Shown in pieces: positions 1-11,171 of a stretch of 64,000 nucleotides of DNA. The notes beneath the pieces were generated by a model that was not told the DNA's origin, did not search any database, and worked only from the letters and a program-made list of their open reading frames with translations. The translations under genes were made by a program, and so were the position numbers. This stretch comes from Jaltomata sinuosa. Lineage: Eukaryota; Streptophyta; Magnoliopsida; Solanales; Solanaceae. Each line of letters begins with the position of its first letter. Within the stretch, counting starts at the first letter, position 1. The stretch covers positions 512,792-576,791 of the forward strand of contig QJPP01002912.1 of the NCBI GenBank assembly GCA_003996215.1. The letters are read 5' to 3'.

Positions 1-1936
1 TATCATACATGAAAAAGGTTTGCCCTGCATGTTTTACTACTGATTTGGCTTTGGGACTACTATAAATAATTTTCTAAACCTTGTATGGCCCCGAGGGCCC
101 ATTTTTGGTAATATGACTTTGAAAGGGTTTTGAAACTGGCTTTTATGAAACCTCTTGGAGTAGAAAGGATACTACGATGATTTGATTACTGGTTTTCATC
201 ATGTACTAGGCTCGACTGTACCGTAGCGCTAGACATTATTTTCTATGGATTTAGAACCGGATACGAGCCGGTCACCTTGTTTAGGGGATTTGATACTTGA
301 TTTCTATTTTAGACCTGAATACACTCCGGGCACCCTTGATAAGGGTTATTGAGACTTGGATATTAATTTATACCCGAATACACTTCTGGCACCCTGTGAA
401 GGGTTTTTGAGATTAGTACAACTGATTTAGACCTAGGTCAAAGTCGGGCATGTACTACGAGGTTACGATTATTGAGTTACACTTGAGGTTTGCGGTTTTG
501 TATGTGGTCAAGGGGTAGACCTCCATGGACCTCTATCATTCCTAGGCCACAGGCTACGGGCCAATGCAGTGTGCCAGGAGGGGGGTGTACGCCATAGGAG
601 AGGTACACGGGAAAGGGCCTTCCATAGATCCTTCCTCTATTGGGCCTTATAGGTACCGGAGGGGGTAACATACGGGGTACTATTACATTAGATTCATCAT
701 TATCATGCATATTTCACTCGGATTCCACCCTTATTTGCTGTGTGTTCAGTGTACGCTCCAGTTGTATGGGCGACCGGAGGGTTTGTTTTCACTTGATTGC
801 ATTCCTCAGTTGTATGGGCGGACATTGGGACTGTAGGTACATTATTACTTCTGTCATTTTACAGAGCTTGTCGTGGTCCTTGGTTCTGGGTGGATTGGTA
901 AGTTTTAGCCTGTTGAAGCTCCGAGTTTGGGCTTGAGTATTAAGGGGCTAGTGAGTCCTATGCTATTGAGGCACTGTTGTGGGGTCTTCTGAGCAAATTA
1001 TGGGTTTCTAGTTCTATTCTTTGTCATGATTTTGGGTAGTAGCTATCGGTTATGGTGGTTTAGTTATTCCGCTCTAGGTTTGTATTTGTGAGATTGATCC
1101 TGATTTATGCTTATCTTGATAGTTGGTTCTAAAAGCATGTTTCTATTAATGTGTGCCTTCTAGTTTGATTATGTTGGATTGCCTTCCTTCTTTCCTTTTT
1201 ACTTGAGGTTATCGGTATACCGCCATTTTTCTCAACTCTCTATTTATTTACCTATATTATTTTGCAAGGACTCCAGGTGCGTTCTTCTTTCCTTCACCTG
1301 TGATTCAGTGTAATTATATCTTCTATGCTAGCATTGTTTGCTTATAACTCTTAGTTGTCTATTCTCCGTGCTAGTTTCCTTGTGCTTTTATCCATTGTTT
1401 TCTGTGACTGCTTTCTTGTTATCTGCTATTTACTATTTTTATATCTTATATGCGCTCAGTCGGCCGATGATGCCTACTGAGTACCCATTGTCTTGGTGCT
1501 CATACTACACTTCTGCATCTTTCTAGTGCAGATATTAGTTGAGCTTTTGTCGTTGACCGCGTTAGAGACTGTGCAACTTTAGGATATTCGAGACCAGGGT
1601 GAGCGCCTGACGGTCGGGGCTTGACCATATCTCGTCTCTTGTACTGATACTCTTTGTATATTCGGAGACAGTTGTACTTATCTTTTGTTACTTCTAGCAC
1701 TTGTACTCTATTAGAAGTTTCTGAACTATCGATACCAAGTCTTGGGGTTGGTGTAGTTTCATTATGTATATATTCAGATTTTGCTTTCGCTTTGTCTATC
1801 TTTATGTTCTGCTTCCGCTTATTGTGCGTATTGGTTAGGTAGTAGCCCATTACTAACCGTTCTGGGCTACAGGGATTGGTTCACCTACTGGGGGGGTTGT
1901 AGGTTCCATCATGACTTGAGAAATTGGGTCGTTACA
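1..1936 (+). repeat. Left LTR, 5' part missing
   Basis: Direct repeat of 7511-9460. It ends in GGGTCGTTACA just before the primer-binding site. It carries the same four-unit ~58-bp array (about 248-482) as the right copy. No long coding frame is believable here. Confidence 0.85.
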
Positions 1937-1939
1937 GCT

Positions 1940-1951
1940 TGGTATCAGAGC
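1940..1951 (+). other. Primer-binding site, tRNA-iMet type
   Basis: TGGTATCAGAGC lies 3 bases after the LTR end. This is the canonical complement of the plant initiator methionine tRNA 3' end used to prime minus-strand synthesis, and it fixes the element as plus-strand. Confidence 0.9.
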
Positions 1952-2143
1952 TCTAGGTTCACTGGTGTCGTGGTACAGAAGCAAGTGTCTAAGTAGAGTG
2001 TCGTGGATCATTACGATGTTATCTGTATCCTATCTGCGGGAGGCTACAGGGCATTGTTAGGAAAAGTTTCATCTTCTTGGCTCTTTATCGTGTGTTCCTA
2101 GCTCTATTGACTTCTGAACTTTGGTTGTTTCATACCTTCTTAG

Positions 2144-3139
2144 ATGCCTAAGACGAGTTCGACAGCGGGTGATGTCGAGGCTTCTGTGCATGTTGCTTCA
2201 GTGGTTCCGTCAGTGCCAGGACTTCAGAGTGAGGGTTCACCACATCAGATAGGGGGTGTGGGGTCAGCCCAGCCTCTAATTGGATCCATAGCTACTCGAA
2301 TTCTTTAGAACACCGTGGATAAGACTCTGAGTCCTCCGCTGGGTATTTCAGTACCCGGTTCTTCGAGCAGTGCCTCAGCTAGCGTTGAGCTACCAATTCT
2401 TCAGCAGGGTTGTCTGTCAGTATTAGAGTAAGAGGGGAGATTTCATGAGATGGTTAGGAGTACTTCTAGGACTGTTCCATCAGAGTTTAATAGGGTTCAG
2501 AGCTTTGTTGGAGGTTTGATTTCACCGCTTCGTTTGGCGACTGAACATTTGGTTACAGTAGAGACTACCTTCCTTTAGGTAGTGGATTATGCTTGGGATA
2601 TTGAGGGTTTATGATGTGAGGCTTATGGAGGTAATGCTAAGAAATGTTATCGCCAGGATCGGTTTTGGGGTTCTCAGACTCGAGGTAGCGGATTCTCCAC
2701 CAGAGATAGGTTACATTGCTTCTTATCTACCAGGCCAGTTACAGTTACTCCACAAGTTTTAGAGGGTGGTGGTAAAGGGAATGTTGAGCAGAGTAGGCAG
2801 GGCACAGATCAAGTTCTTTGGGGTTCATCTTCAGGGTATGTAGGTCGTGGTGGCCAATCAGGTTCAGAGAGATCTTCATGTCCGACTTCATTCAGTGGGG
2901 TTTGCTTTCAGTGCGGTGAGCATGGGCACTTTTCTAAGGATTGCCCCACGTTCGCATATCCTAGTCAGTCGGGGTGTTATGACAGTGGAGTGGTTGGTCA
3001 CTATTTTAGAGATTGTCCCCGACGAGGGATGGTTGCGCCGTCAGCTTTGACTACTCAGCCCAGAGTTAGATCTCATCAATTTGATGCCCCTCCTGGTGGG
3101 CCCGAGGTTGAAGTTCCTGATATCATCACTCCAGGTTAG
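2144..3139 (+). pseudogene. Decayed gag (nucleocapsid part) of Ty3/gypsy element
   Basis: The reading frame starting at the ATG at 2144 (first residues MPKTSSTAGD) stays in register to a stop at 3137-3139 but is cut by several internal stops, for example after IATRIL. A CCHC zinc knuckle, CFQCGEHGHFSKDC, begins at 2903. A second, damaged one (C-Y-D-S-G-V-V-G-H-Y-F-R-D-C) follows it. Between the N-terminus and the knuckles, only the tail of the usual gag core is visible (a stretch like FVGGLISPLRLATEHL and VVDYAWDIEGL), so the central gag core seems deleted. Gag coats RNA in the particle; this copy cannot make a functional protein. The family assignment follows from the PBS and knuckles and is fairly sure. 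The lineage is not resolved. Confidence 0.75.
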
Positions 3140-5757
3140 GCTTTTGCTACCTTTGGCTTGTGATAGTCCTGTTCGCGTCCTAGAAGGTTGTTGCCTAGGC
3201 CATTATCTAGCGTGGCTAAAGATCTGTGTGTTGGTTCGATGTGATACCGATGGTAGTGTCAGAGTATGAGGCCCTGTTTTAAGTTGAGTGGTGTTGGTTA
3301 TGCTGGTGAGAAGGGGTTAGTTTTTCCTATCTTGGGTGATTTGAATTGACCCTCCTTAGTTGTTTTATTTGGTAAGTTAGCAGGTATGGGTTGCTTTTGT
3401 GTTTCCTCCTATTCTAAGTCTTGTTGGGTTGCTTTCTTTCTTTCCCTAGCTCCGATTGATAGGGTTGAGCTTGGTTATGGCACCGTGATTGAGTGTTTGG
3501 CTATAGCAGTTCTGACTAAGTGTTGACCGTAGCCTCATGGTTGAGTTGCATTCATAGCATATTGGGTGAGTTGGGCATCCGGCCCATTTTCTCCTGCCTT
3601 GTTGAGTTTTGACGATGTAAGTATGGGAGCTAAGGGAATGGCTCCAGTTTTGATTTGAGAAGGAGTTTTTAGGGTTTTTTATATGCTAAGAAAGGGTTCG
3701 TTTAGTTGGAAAATGAGGGTGATGACTCCTTGTTCATGCTTATGTGTTTTAGTAATTTACTGAGGTGACGGCTGCGAGATTGTTTGGGTTTGTATGTTGT
3801 TGGCATGATTCAACTGACTACAGATTGTAGTAGTTCTTTTTCGATTGGTACGAGGTCAAAATTACTTTTTGTGAGAGATCGAGGTAGTGGTCATTTTCAA
3901 TACTACCTCTGGAGATTAATTGCATCAGTTGTAATTTCCTTGTGATGTTCGATGAATGATCTAAGTCTTCGTAGCATTTTTGGTTTTGGGCAAATGGTAT
4001 GTTCAGAGCTTAGCTGACTCCAGTTCCTAAGTGTTTATCGATAGTGTACGGGTCTACGTAGAGGTTTGACAGAGGTATTGGCTGCCAACTAGTATTGGGT
4101 TTCAGAGTCGTGGGCTAGCAAGCTACTCTGAATGGTTCATGGTTGGTTATTTTCGATTGCGATTCCTTGAGTTAGAAGGCAATGAGTCCAGACGACTTAG
4201 CTTACCTATTTTCAGTTATGGGGTGACATTTGGCCTTGGACACCTAGTCATTGGCTAACCTTTGAGTTAGGCTAGACATACCAGATTTTTGTGGTGCTCT
4301 AGTTAGTACGAGGTTCCTTTTACCATGGTTAGGCAGACTCAGCGGCGTAAGTTCAAGATTCAGCAGTGGTGTATGCTAGATGTGATCAGGTTGTGCGGGT
4401 TGAGGCTATTTTGAGTTCCTATGATACGTAGAGATTGGTGATCACCATTCGTTTGTCGGGAGTTTGAAATGCTTGTTTAGTTGGGTCTTCAAGGGTTATC
4501 TTTTATATGAGGTTCCAGCATTGGTTACACTCGGCCAGTATGGATTAGGGTTTGGTATGTTGTGTGCTTCTAGATGGTTGGTTTGTGTGCTAATACAGTA
4601 GAGCAGTTGATTCGAGCCAAAGGGGTAAGTTGAGGGTATATGCTGGAATTCTATATCTAGATAACAACTTTGAACCCCAGGCACCTTTCCTTTGCCTTCG
4701 AGGTGTTTGGACTTTACATTCGTGGCATGGTGGACTTCTCCCTCAGGTGAGATTAGTAAGGCAATTTTAAGCCCGAATGGTGTTCAAGTATTCAGAGTAG
4801 CAACAAGTACTTCTTAGAATTTGGAGCTTAGTGATGGTTACAAGCTTCGTGGTAGGCTTACCACAGTCTTTGCAGAGGCTTGGTTTTGGTTTGGGTCTGT
4901 TGGGAAGGTTGCCCTGGTTCATTCGCTTCAAGTTGACTCAGACTTGGCATGGTGCAGCAGTTGGGTTCGTTCTACTAATTGGAAGTTTCCCTGTCAACAC
5001 AAGGTATTCATATATGCCTTTCTTAACTTTGGTGTGTGGACTTCAGTCGGATTCAGATGGGTTGTTCAGTTGGGTTCACTTATCGAGTTTGATATAGGAA
5101 AAAGTGTTGGTTTGTTGGTTGATGGTCAGTCAGGGCAGGAAACTCTAGTTTTCGATGATATACTTCAGATTGTTATCTTGGATGACAAAGGCTAGTAGGC
5201 TATAGCTTGGTTTGGAATGGGTTTGAGTAAAAAGGGTGAATTCGTCCATGGTAGAGTATAAGCAAGAACTATGGATCTTCGGTCTGTCAGTTAATGTTTC
5301 GAGAGTGGATTGAGTGTTTGACTTATATGAAGTTTCACGATTATGGTACAAAAGGATTCGGTTCAGGATAAAAGGGTTTTGCAGATCACCGGGTTTATAA
5401 GTTAGAATTTTGGTTGTTGGCTTTTCTGGCGAACTTGGTTGTGGTTTCGAAGGTTCGAGTTCTCTATGTTGATTGCCTTGCTTCTCTGGTTTTGGTGTTG
5501 TATCGGTCTTTCCAGTTGGGATTCTCGAGGTTCCGTTTGGGTTAGCAGACCCTTGGAGGTTTGGAGTTTATGTTTGGAATCTGGCTTGGCTAATAAGGAG
5601 TATAGGCTCGGTGGTTCCGTTCTGTTGGATGACGTCCAGTCGTGGAGGCTACCCGGGTTGTCCAAGAGAGTAGCACGGGCTTTGTATCCATTGTTCTTTT
5701 AATCTCTAGTCTTTCCTTCTTTCTTGACTTTCGGGGATTCTTTTTAGTAGTGGATGA
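3140..5757 (+). other. Internal domain of the element, no recognisable pol
   Basis: This stretch between the gag remnant and the right LTR holds no frame in which I can see protease (D[ST]G), RT (YxDD), RNase H or integrase motifs. Open stretches up to 124 codons around 4821-5195 do not resemble retroelement proteins and contain no known motif. It may be a non-autonomous filler or pol decayed beyond recognition. No clear polypurine tract is seen before 5758. Confidence 0.6.
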
Positions 5758-6439
5758 TGTAATGACCCTTCCGGTCATTTACGCGTGTTCGCCTTTCTTG
5801 TACCGTTAGAGCTTGCCTGTAGCGGCTCCAAGTCATTTATGGCTTGTTGGGACCTATAGTTCGGTGTCTGGGCTATTTGTTTGGTCTTTTTGTCCATTCA
5901 TGATTTTAGAGCTTTTAACTTTGGAAATCATTGACTTCAGTCAACATCCTTGGTGAACGTACTCAGAATCAAATTACAATAGTTCTGTTAGCTCCAAGGC
6001 GTGGACTTTGGTCTAGTGGGACCTTTGGTCAGGATCTGAGAGCTTTTCATCTTGAAATTCTCTCTCATTCTGTGCTTTCAGGCCAGTTGGGCTTGTTTGG
6101 TTGACTTTGGTCAACATTCAAAGAAGACGACCTGGGATGAAAATTCTGCCAGCGCCGTTAGCTCTAGAATGTTGAGTTTAGATAAGAGGGACCATTGGTT
6201 CGGGTCCTGAGGATTTCTGACTTGTTTTCGGCCATTGGGTTCCATTTTGAAAATAGTTGTCCAAAGGTTGATTTTGGGCGTGAGGCCCACTTTTCAATAA
6301 ATCAACCTTCGATGTGATTTTCATCGATTCCATTGGATCTGGAATGTCGTTTCTAGTGGAATAGCTCAGGTCATTTGTGTTTGCGGGATCCCGGTTGTGT
6401 TCTCGGGGACCCAAAGTGTGAAGATCTGCCCTTGACAGT

Positions 6440-6640
6440 TGGTTGTTGTCATGGGCCCTTTTGTTCATCGCGTTCGCGTAGGGGTGGCTGCATTCGCGAA
6501 GGGTAATTTCCAGCCACCCCAAGTTTGTTCTTCGCGTTCACAAGACTTGGCCGCGTTTGCGAAGGGCATTTGGCCAGCTGCCCATTTTGTTCTTCGCGAA
6601 GGCGACGCCTTGGCCGCGTTCGCGAAGGCCAAGGCAGTCA
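6440..6640 (+). repeat. TTCGCGAA palindrome array in U3 of LTR
   Basis: Perfect TTCGCGAA palindromes occur at 6493, 6593 and 6619. Variants such as GCGTTCGCG and GCGTTTGCGAAGG are interspersed at irregular spacing. The block is CG-rich in an otherwise ordinary LTR. CGCG cores match the general binding preference of CAMTA-type factors, but binding here is inference only. Confidence 0.7.
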
Positions 6641-7758
6641 GCTTAAGTTGGCTTTTCCTTGTTTTCTTCTTCACTTCTTCAAACACAACAAGCCTGAACC
6701 TCCATAGCAAAACACCCAAAATCCTCCATATTCCTCCATAATTGTTCCCTACTGGTTGGAGGGCATTGTTGTGACGATCCTTGCTCGATTATCGACTTCT
6801 AAGACGGGTAAGTCCTCTCTTAATTTCCCGTTTTCTCCATTAAATTTCCCTTAATTCCTTAAATGGGTGGGCTATTTTGGAGCCTCATTCATGTTCGTTT
6901 CCGCTTAAATTTTGAGCATGTGCTCCTGGGATGATAAGGAACATGTGTGTGTTTTTTTTTCGGTTTTAGGCTGCGGGACCCACGGGCTCATTTGTGACCC
7001 AGATTTTGACCCGATTATGTTTATGGCATTCTGGGTATCGTTAGCCTTGTATTATTGTGTAGATTATTGTATTGATAGTGGTTTTGCAAATTGGAGCTTC
7101 TCGGAGTAGTTCGAGCCTGAACGATGACATCCCCGCAGCTATTCATCGGACGACAGGTAGGTTATGGCTTTCCCTACTTAGACTCTGCGTATATAGGCTA
7201 TAATTGCATTAATTAGTATCTTCAGGTGGGTTGTTTTAGGTTGGTACCCCAACCGTGCCCATCTTTTCTGTCTGTTTATTTTATACGTTGATTTTAGTTC
7301 ATATCAGTATTGTATATTACCCTTGTGGTCCTGTGTGGCCTTGTATAGACTTTGGAACATAGATGGTGGGTTATTTGGGAATGTCCGCAAGTACCGGACA
7401 TAGAGATTTTAGTTTAGGCTGGTTATGACTGTTGTAGAGCTGTTGAGCCTGTGCAGGGCCGATAGGAAATATTTGTGAGCCATTTTGGGCTACTCTATTG
7501 TTTACGAGCATAGCATACATGAAAAAGGTTTTTCCTTCATGTTTTACTACTGATTTGGTTTCAGGCCTACTATAAATGATTTTTTAAACCTTGCATGGCC
7601 TCGAGGGCCCATTTTCAGTAATGTGACTTTGAAAGGGTTTTGAAACTGGCTTTTATGAAACCTCTCGGAGTAGAGAGTATACTACAATGATTTGATTACT
7701 GTTTTTCATCCTGATACTAGGCTCAGCTGGACCGTAGCGCTAGACATTGTTGTGTACG

Positions 7759-7992
7759 GATTTAGACCCGGATATGAGTCGGGCACCTTGTTTAGGGGCT
7801 TTGATACTTGATTTCTGTTTTAGACCTGGATACACTCCAGGCACCCTTGATAAGGGTTATTGAGACTTGATTATTGATTTAGACCCGAATACACTTCAGG
7901 CACCCTGTGAAGGGTTTTTGAGATTACTACTACTGATTTAGACCCGGGTCAAATCCAGGCATGTACTACGAGGTTACGATTATTGAGTTACA
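7759..7992 (+). repeat. Four tandem ~58-bp units in LTR
   Basis: Units start near 7759, 7817, 7875 and 7934. Each opens with a variant of GATTTAGACCCGG and most contain GGCACC followed by a short T/G-rich stretch. The same array is present in the left LTR at about 248-482. Confidence 0.8.
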
Positions 7993-9460
7993 CTTGAGGT
8001 TTATAGTTTTGTATGTGGTCGAGGGGTAGACCTCCATGGACCTCTGTCGTTCCTAGGCTGCAGGCTATGGGCCGACGCAGCGTCCCAGGAGGAGGGTGTA
8101 CGGCGTAGAAGAGGTACACGGGAAAGGGCCTTTCATGGATCCTGCCTCTATTGGGACTTATAGGTACCGAAGGGGGTAACATACGGGGTACTATTACATC
8201 AGATTCATCATCATCATGCATATTTCACTTGGATTCCACCCTTGTTTGTTGTGTGATCAGTGTACGCTCTGGTTGTATGGGCAGCCGGAGGGTTTGTTTT
8301 CACTTGATTAGACTCCTCGGTTATATGGGCTACCGTTGGGATTGTAGGTAGATTATTACTTCTGTCATTTTATAGAGCTTGTCGTGGTCCTTGGTTCTAG
8401 GTGGATTGGTAAGTTTTAGCCTATTGAGGCTCCGAGTTTGGGCTTGAGTATTGAGAGGCTAGTGAGTCCTATGCTATTGAGGCACTGTTGTGCGGTCTTC
8501 TGAGCATATTGTGGGTTTCAGGTTCTATTCCTTGTCATGATTTTGGGTAGTAGCTATCGTTTATGGTGGTTTAGTTATTCCTCTCTAGGTTTGTATTTTT
8601 GAGATTAATCCCAATTTACGCTTATCTTGATAGTTGGTGCTAAAAGCATGTTTCTGTTAGCGTATGCCTTCTAGTTTTATTATGTTAGATTGCCTTCCTT
8701 CTTTCCTTTTTACTTGAGGTTACCGGTATACCGCCGTTTTTCTCAACTCTCTCTCTTTATTTACCTATATTGTTGGGCAAGGACTCCAGGTGCGTTCTTC
8801 TTTCCTTCACCTGTGGTTCTATGTAATTATATCTTTTGTGCTAGCATTGTTTACTTATAACTCTTAGTTGTCTATTCTCCGTGCTAGTTTTCTTGTGCTT
8901 TATCCATTGTTTTCTATGACTACTTTCTTGCTATCTGCTATTTACTGTTTTTGTATCTTATATGCACTCAGTCGGCCGATGATGCCTACTGAGTACCCAT
9001 TGTCTTGGTGCTCATACTACACTTCTGCATCTTTCTGGTGCAGATATTAGTTGAGCTTTTGTCGTTGACCACGTTGGAGACTCGTGCAGCTTTTGGGATA
9101 TTCGAGACTAGGGTGAGCGCCTGACGGTTGGGCCTCGACCATATCTCATCTCTTGTACTGATACTCTTTGTATATTCAGAGACAGTTGTACTTATCTTTT
9201 GTTACTTCTAGCACTTGTACTCTATTAGAAGTTTTTGTACTATCGATACCAAGTATTGGGGTTGGTGTAGTTTCATTATGTATATATTCAGGTTTTGCTT
9301 CCGCTTTGTCTATCTTTATGTTCTGCTTCCGCTTATTTTCTGCTTATTGTATGTATTGGTTAGGTAGTAGCCCATTACTAACTGTTCTAGGCTACGGAGA
9401 TTGGTTCACCTACTGGGGTGTTGTAGGTGCCATCACTACTTGAGAAATCGGGTCGTGACA

Positions 9461-10445
9461 CAAGACTTATGAATTGAAATTTGCATGACATCAGATATGT
9501 CCTTATGCTTTTCAAACAGTTTGGCATCAGATATGTCATCAATATTTTATGAGCTATATGTATGTTTTAGGAGTAGTATTTAGCACCGAGCGATGAGGGT
9601 TCTAGACAACCCAAGTCCAAAACTACTTTGTCAGCGTAGGTTAAGAGGATCCTCGTCATTTGAGAGTGTCTCCACTAGTCCGATGGGCTTATGAAAGTGG
9701 TTCCACGCCAGGACATGTATTGTGCCCTGTGCCTTGGCAAGGTGCAGGGCAGCTTTGCCAACTAGGGTAATATAGTTGGATTTCATGTAGCTCACATGGT
9801 CTATTGTCGGTTATGAGAAGCTCACGTATGAAGATTTTCAAGTTTTTCAAGTCTCATGATATCTCATTTTGAGTTTTGACTTCTATCTCATGCTTTATAC
9901 TTAAACTATGATATTTACTTATGATTTCTCCTATTATGCATAAACTCACCTTTAAACAGGTTTTAAGTATGTTTTTATCATATTTCTACATATCTCACAT
10001 ATTCAGTACATCCTATAGTACTGACGCATATTCTTGCGCTGCATCCTATTATGATGCATATTCAGGCTCCTGTCCTCAGGCTTGTGGCTAGACATCGCCG
10101 GTTATCCAGCTTGTGTTGGTGAGTCTTCATCATTCGAGGACCAGTGCTAGACTTGTTACCTTCATGTCTTTCTTTCATATTTCTGAGTTAGCTGGGGGCT
10201 TGTCCCAGTAACTCTTATGGTCAGTTTAGAGGCTTCAGACATAGATAGATGCTTGTATTATGTATTCCGGATTTGGTATTCTTAGACCTTTATCTTATAT
10301 AGATATAGTTGCCTGTTACTACTACTTATGCTTTCACTATTATTCTTTGTGTATGCCTAAGTTATGCTATGACCAAGGGTTAGCTTGCGACCACTTGTGA
10401 TTTCGAGTCCCGTATTACGTCTAGGGGTAGCCTCGGGGCGTGACA
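9461..10445 (+). repeat. 3' part of a second plus-strand LTR, disrupted by the first element
   Basis: The sequence abuts the end of the first element at 9460 and ends CTCGGGGCGTGACA at 10445. It carries the family landmarks seen elsewhere in the window: the phrase around GTAGTATTTAGCACCGAG, and near its end AGGGTTAGCTTG followed by TTACGTCTAGGGG. It is therefore a relative of the LTRs at 11172-12892 and 14507-16479, read on the opposite strand. No PBS follows, so this is a 3' LTR or solo LTR. The first element probably inserted into it. Confidence 0.7.
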
Positions 10446-10559
10446 TTTAACTCTTTTTGAATTGGTCTAATTCCACTATATAAAAAATGATGAATATGTC
10501 TTAAATTAAGCTCTTTTAATTGTTATAAGTATTATAGTAATTTTTATTTTGGAAGTGGC
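10446..10559. other. Short AT-rich spacer between LTR pieces
   Basis: AT-rich sequence after the LTR end with no PBS and no motif. It may be older flanking DNA. Confidence 0.4.
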
Positions 10560-11125
10560 ATCCTCCCAAGAGGGCCGCTACAATTTCTACCACGACTGTC
10601 CTTCCACTGGGTAAACTAAATGTGAGCTACATTCTTGAGCTAATAGAAAGCCAGCTCTACACTTTCAGTACCATTTACCTGCATAACTTTGAGGATATTT
10701 TTCACTTCATCAATGAAGTTTTGCGGATCCTCATCTACCTTTGACCCGATAAACTCTGGCAGGTTTATGCAAATGAAGTCTTTGACATGGGCAGCAGCTG
10801 ACCCACCATTTGGGTTAGCAGGGGATACAACCTGCTGATTAGCCTAGTTGGTCATAGCTTGAGCTAACATATAAATGGCATTGCAGAATTCAGCATTTGC
10901 AACCTCATATTCTGGAACTGGAGGATTTGCATCCCTCACGTTGTTTCTTCATGGAGGCATTATCTGAAATGTGTAAAGCACAAATTAGAAGAAGAGATAG
11001 AGTCAAACTCCAACGCACAATAAAGAGTATGAAAGAAGAGAAATTTTCTAAAATGTCTCGTAGCCTCTCTCTCATAAGTGTGGTGCGCTTCACATCCATG
11101 AAAAAGACTCTACTTAACGCGGATT
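10560..11125 (-). pseudogene. Truncated Ty3/gypsy gag fragment
   Basis: Read on the minus strand, this encodes the start of a gag like the one at 20657-21322. Recognisable pieces include an IDEV-type stretch after a DEDPQNF-like segment and a VMQV.GTESVEL-like segment, then loss of frame. The corresponding phrases of the fuller element (DPLNFIDEVKKIFEVMQVVG) line up well. The frame is interrupted by stops and the rest of gag and all pol are missing beyond ~10560. It belongs with the PBS and LTR immediately to its right. Confidence 0.65.
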
Positions 11126-11146
11126 TCAGACACTCTAGAACACTTT

Positions 11147-11167
11147 AAACCTGATACTATGATACCA
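11147..11167 (-). other. Degenerate tRNA-iMet primer-binding site
   Basis: The plus strand reads a run ending CTATGATACCA; on the minus strand this gives TGGTATCATAG. It lies directly inside the LTR end at 11172, where a PBS should be. Confidence 0.7.
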
Positions 11168-11171
11168 AGTT

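Larger units (their letters stand above)
1..9460 (+). mobile_element. Ty3/gypsy-like LTR retrotransposon with giant LTRs and gag remnant only
   Basis: Positions 1-1936 are closely repeated at about 7511-9460. The left copy is followed within a few bases by a tRNA-iMet primer-binding site, so these are the two LTRs of a plus-strand element. The right LTR starts TGTAATGACCC at 5758 and ends GTCGTGACA at 9460, about 3.7 kb. About 1.75 kb of the left LTR lies outside the window. The internal domain is only ~3.8 kb. It contains a broken gag with two zinc knuckles and nothing I can read as protease, RT or integrase. The target-site duplication cannot be checked because the left end is missing. By eye the LTR copies are roughly 90-95% identical, so this is not a very recent insertion. 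Confidence 0.85.
5758..9460 (+). repeat. Right LTR, ~3.7 kb
   Basis: The LTR starts TGTAATGACCC and ends GTCGTGACA. It contains an array of CG-rich palindromes at 6440-6640, a pyrimidine-rich probable transcript start region after it, and a tandem array of four ~58-bp units at 7759-7992. It has no credible protein-coding gene. Confidence 0.85.

Noticed and set aside
2847..3050. 67-codon frame overlapping the gag knuckles
   Set aside because: Out of phase with the CCHC-encoding frame.
4821..5195. 124-codon plus-strand frame inside the first element
   Set aside because: No start context, homology or motif that I recognise; the rest of the internal domain is non-coding.
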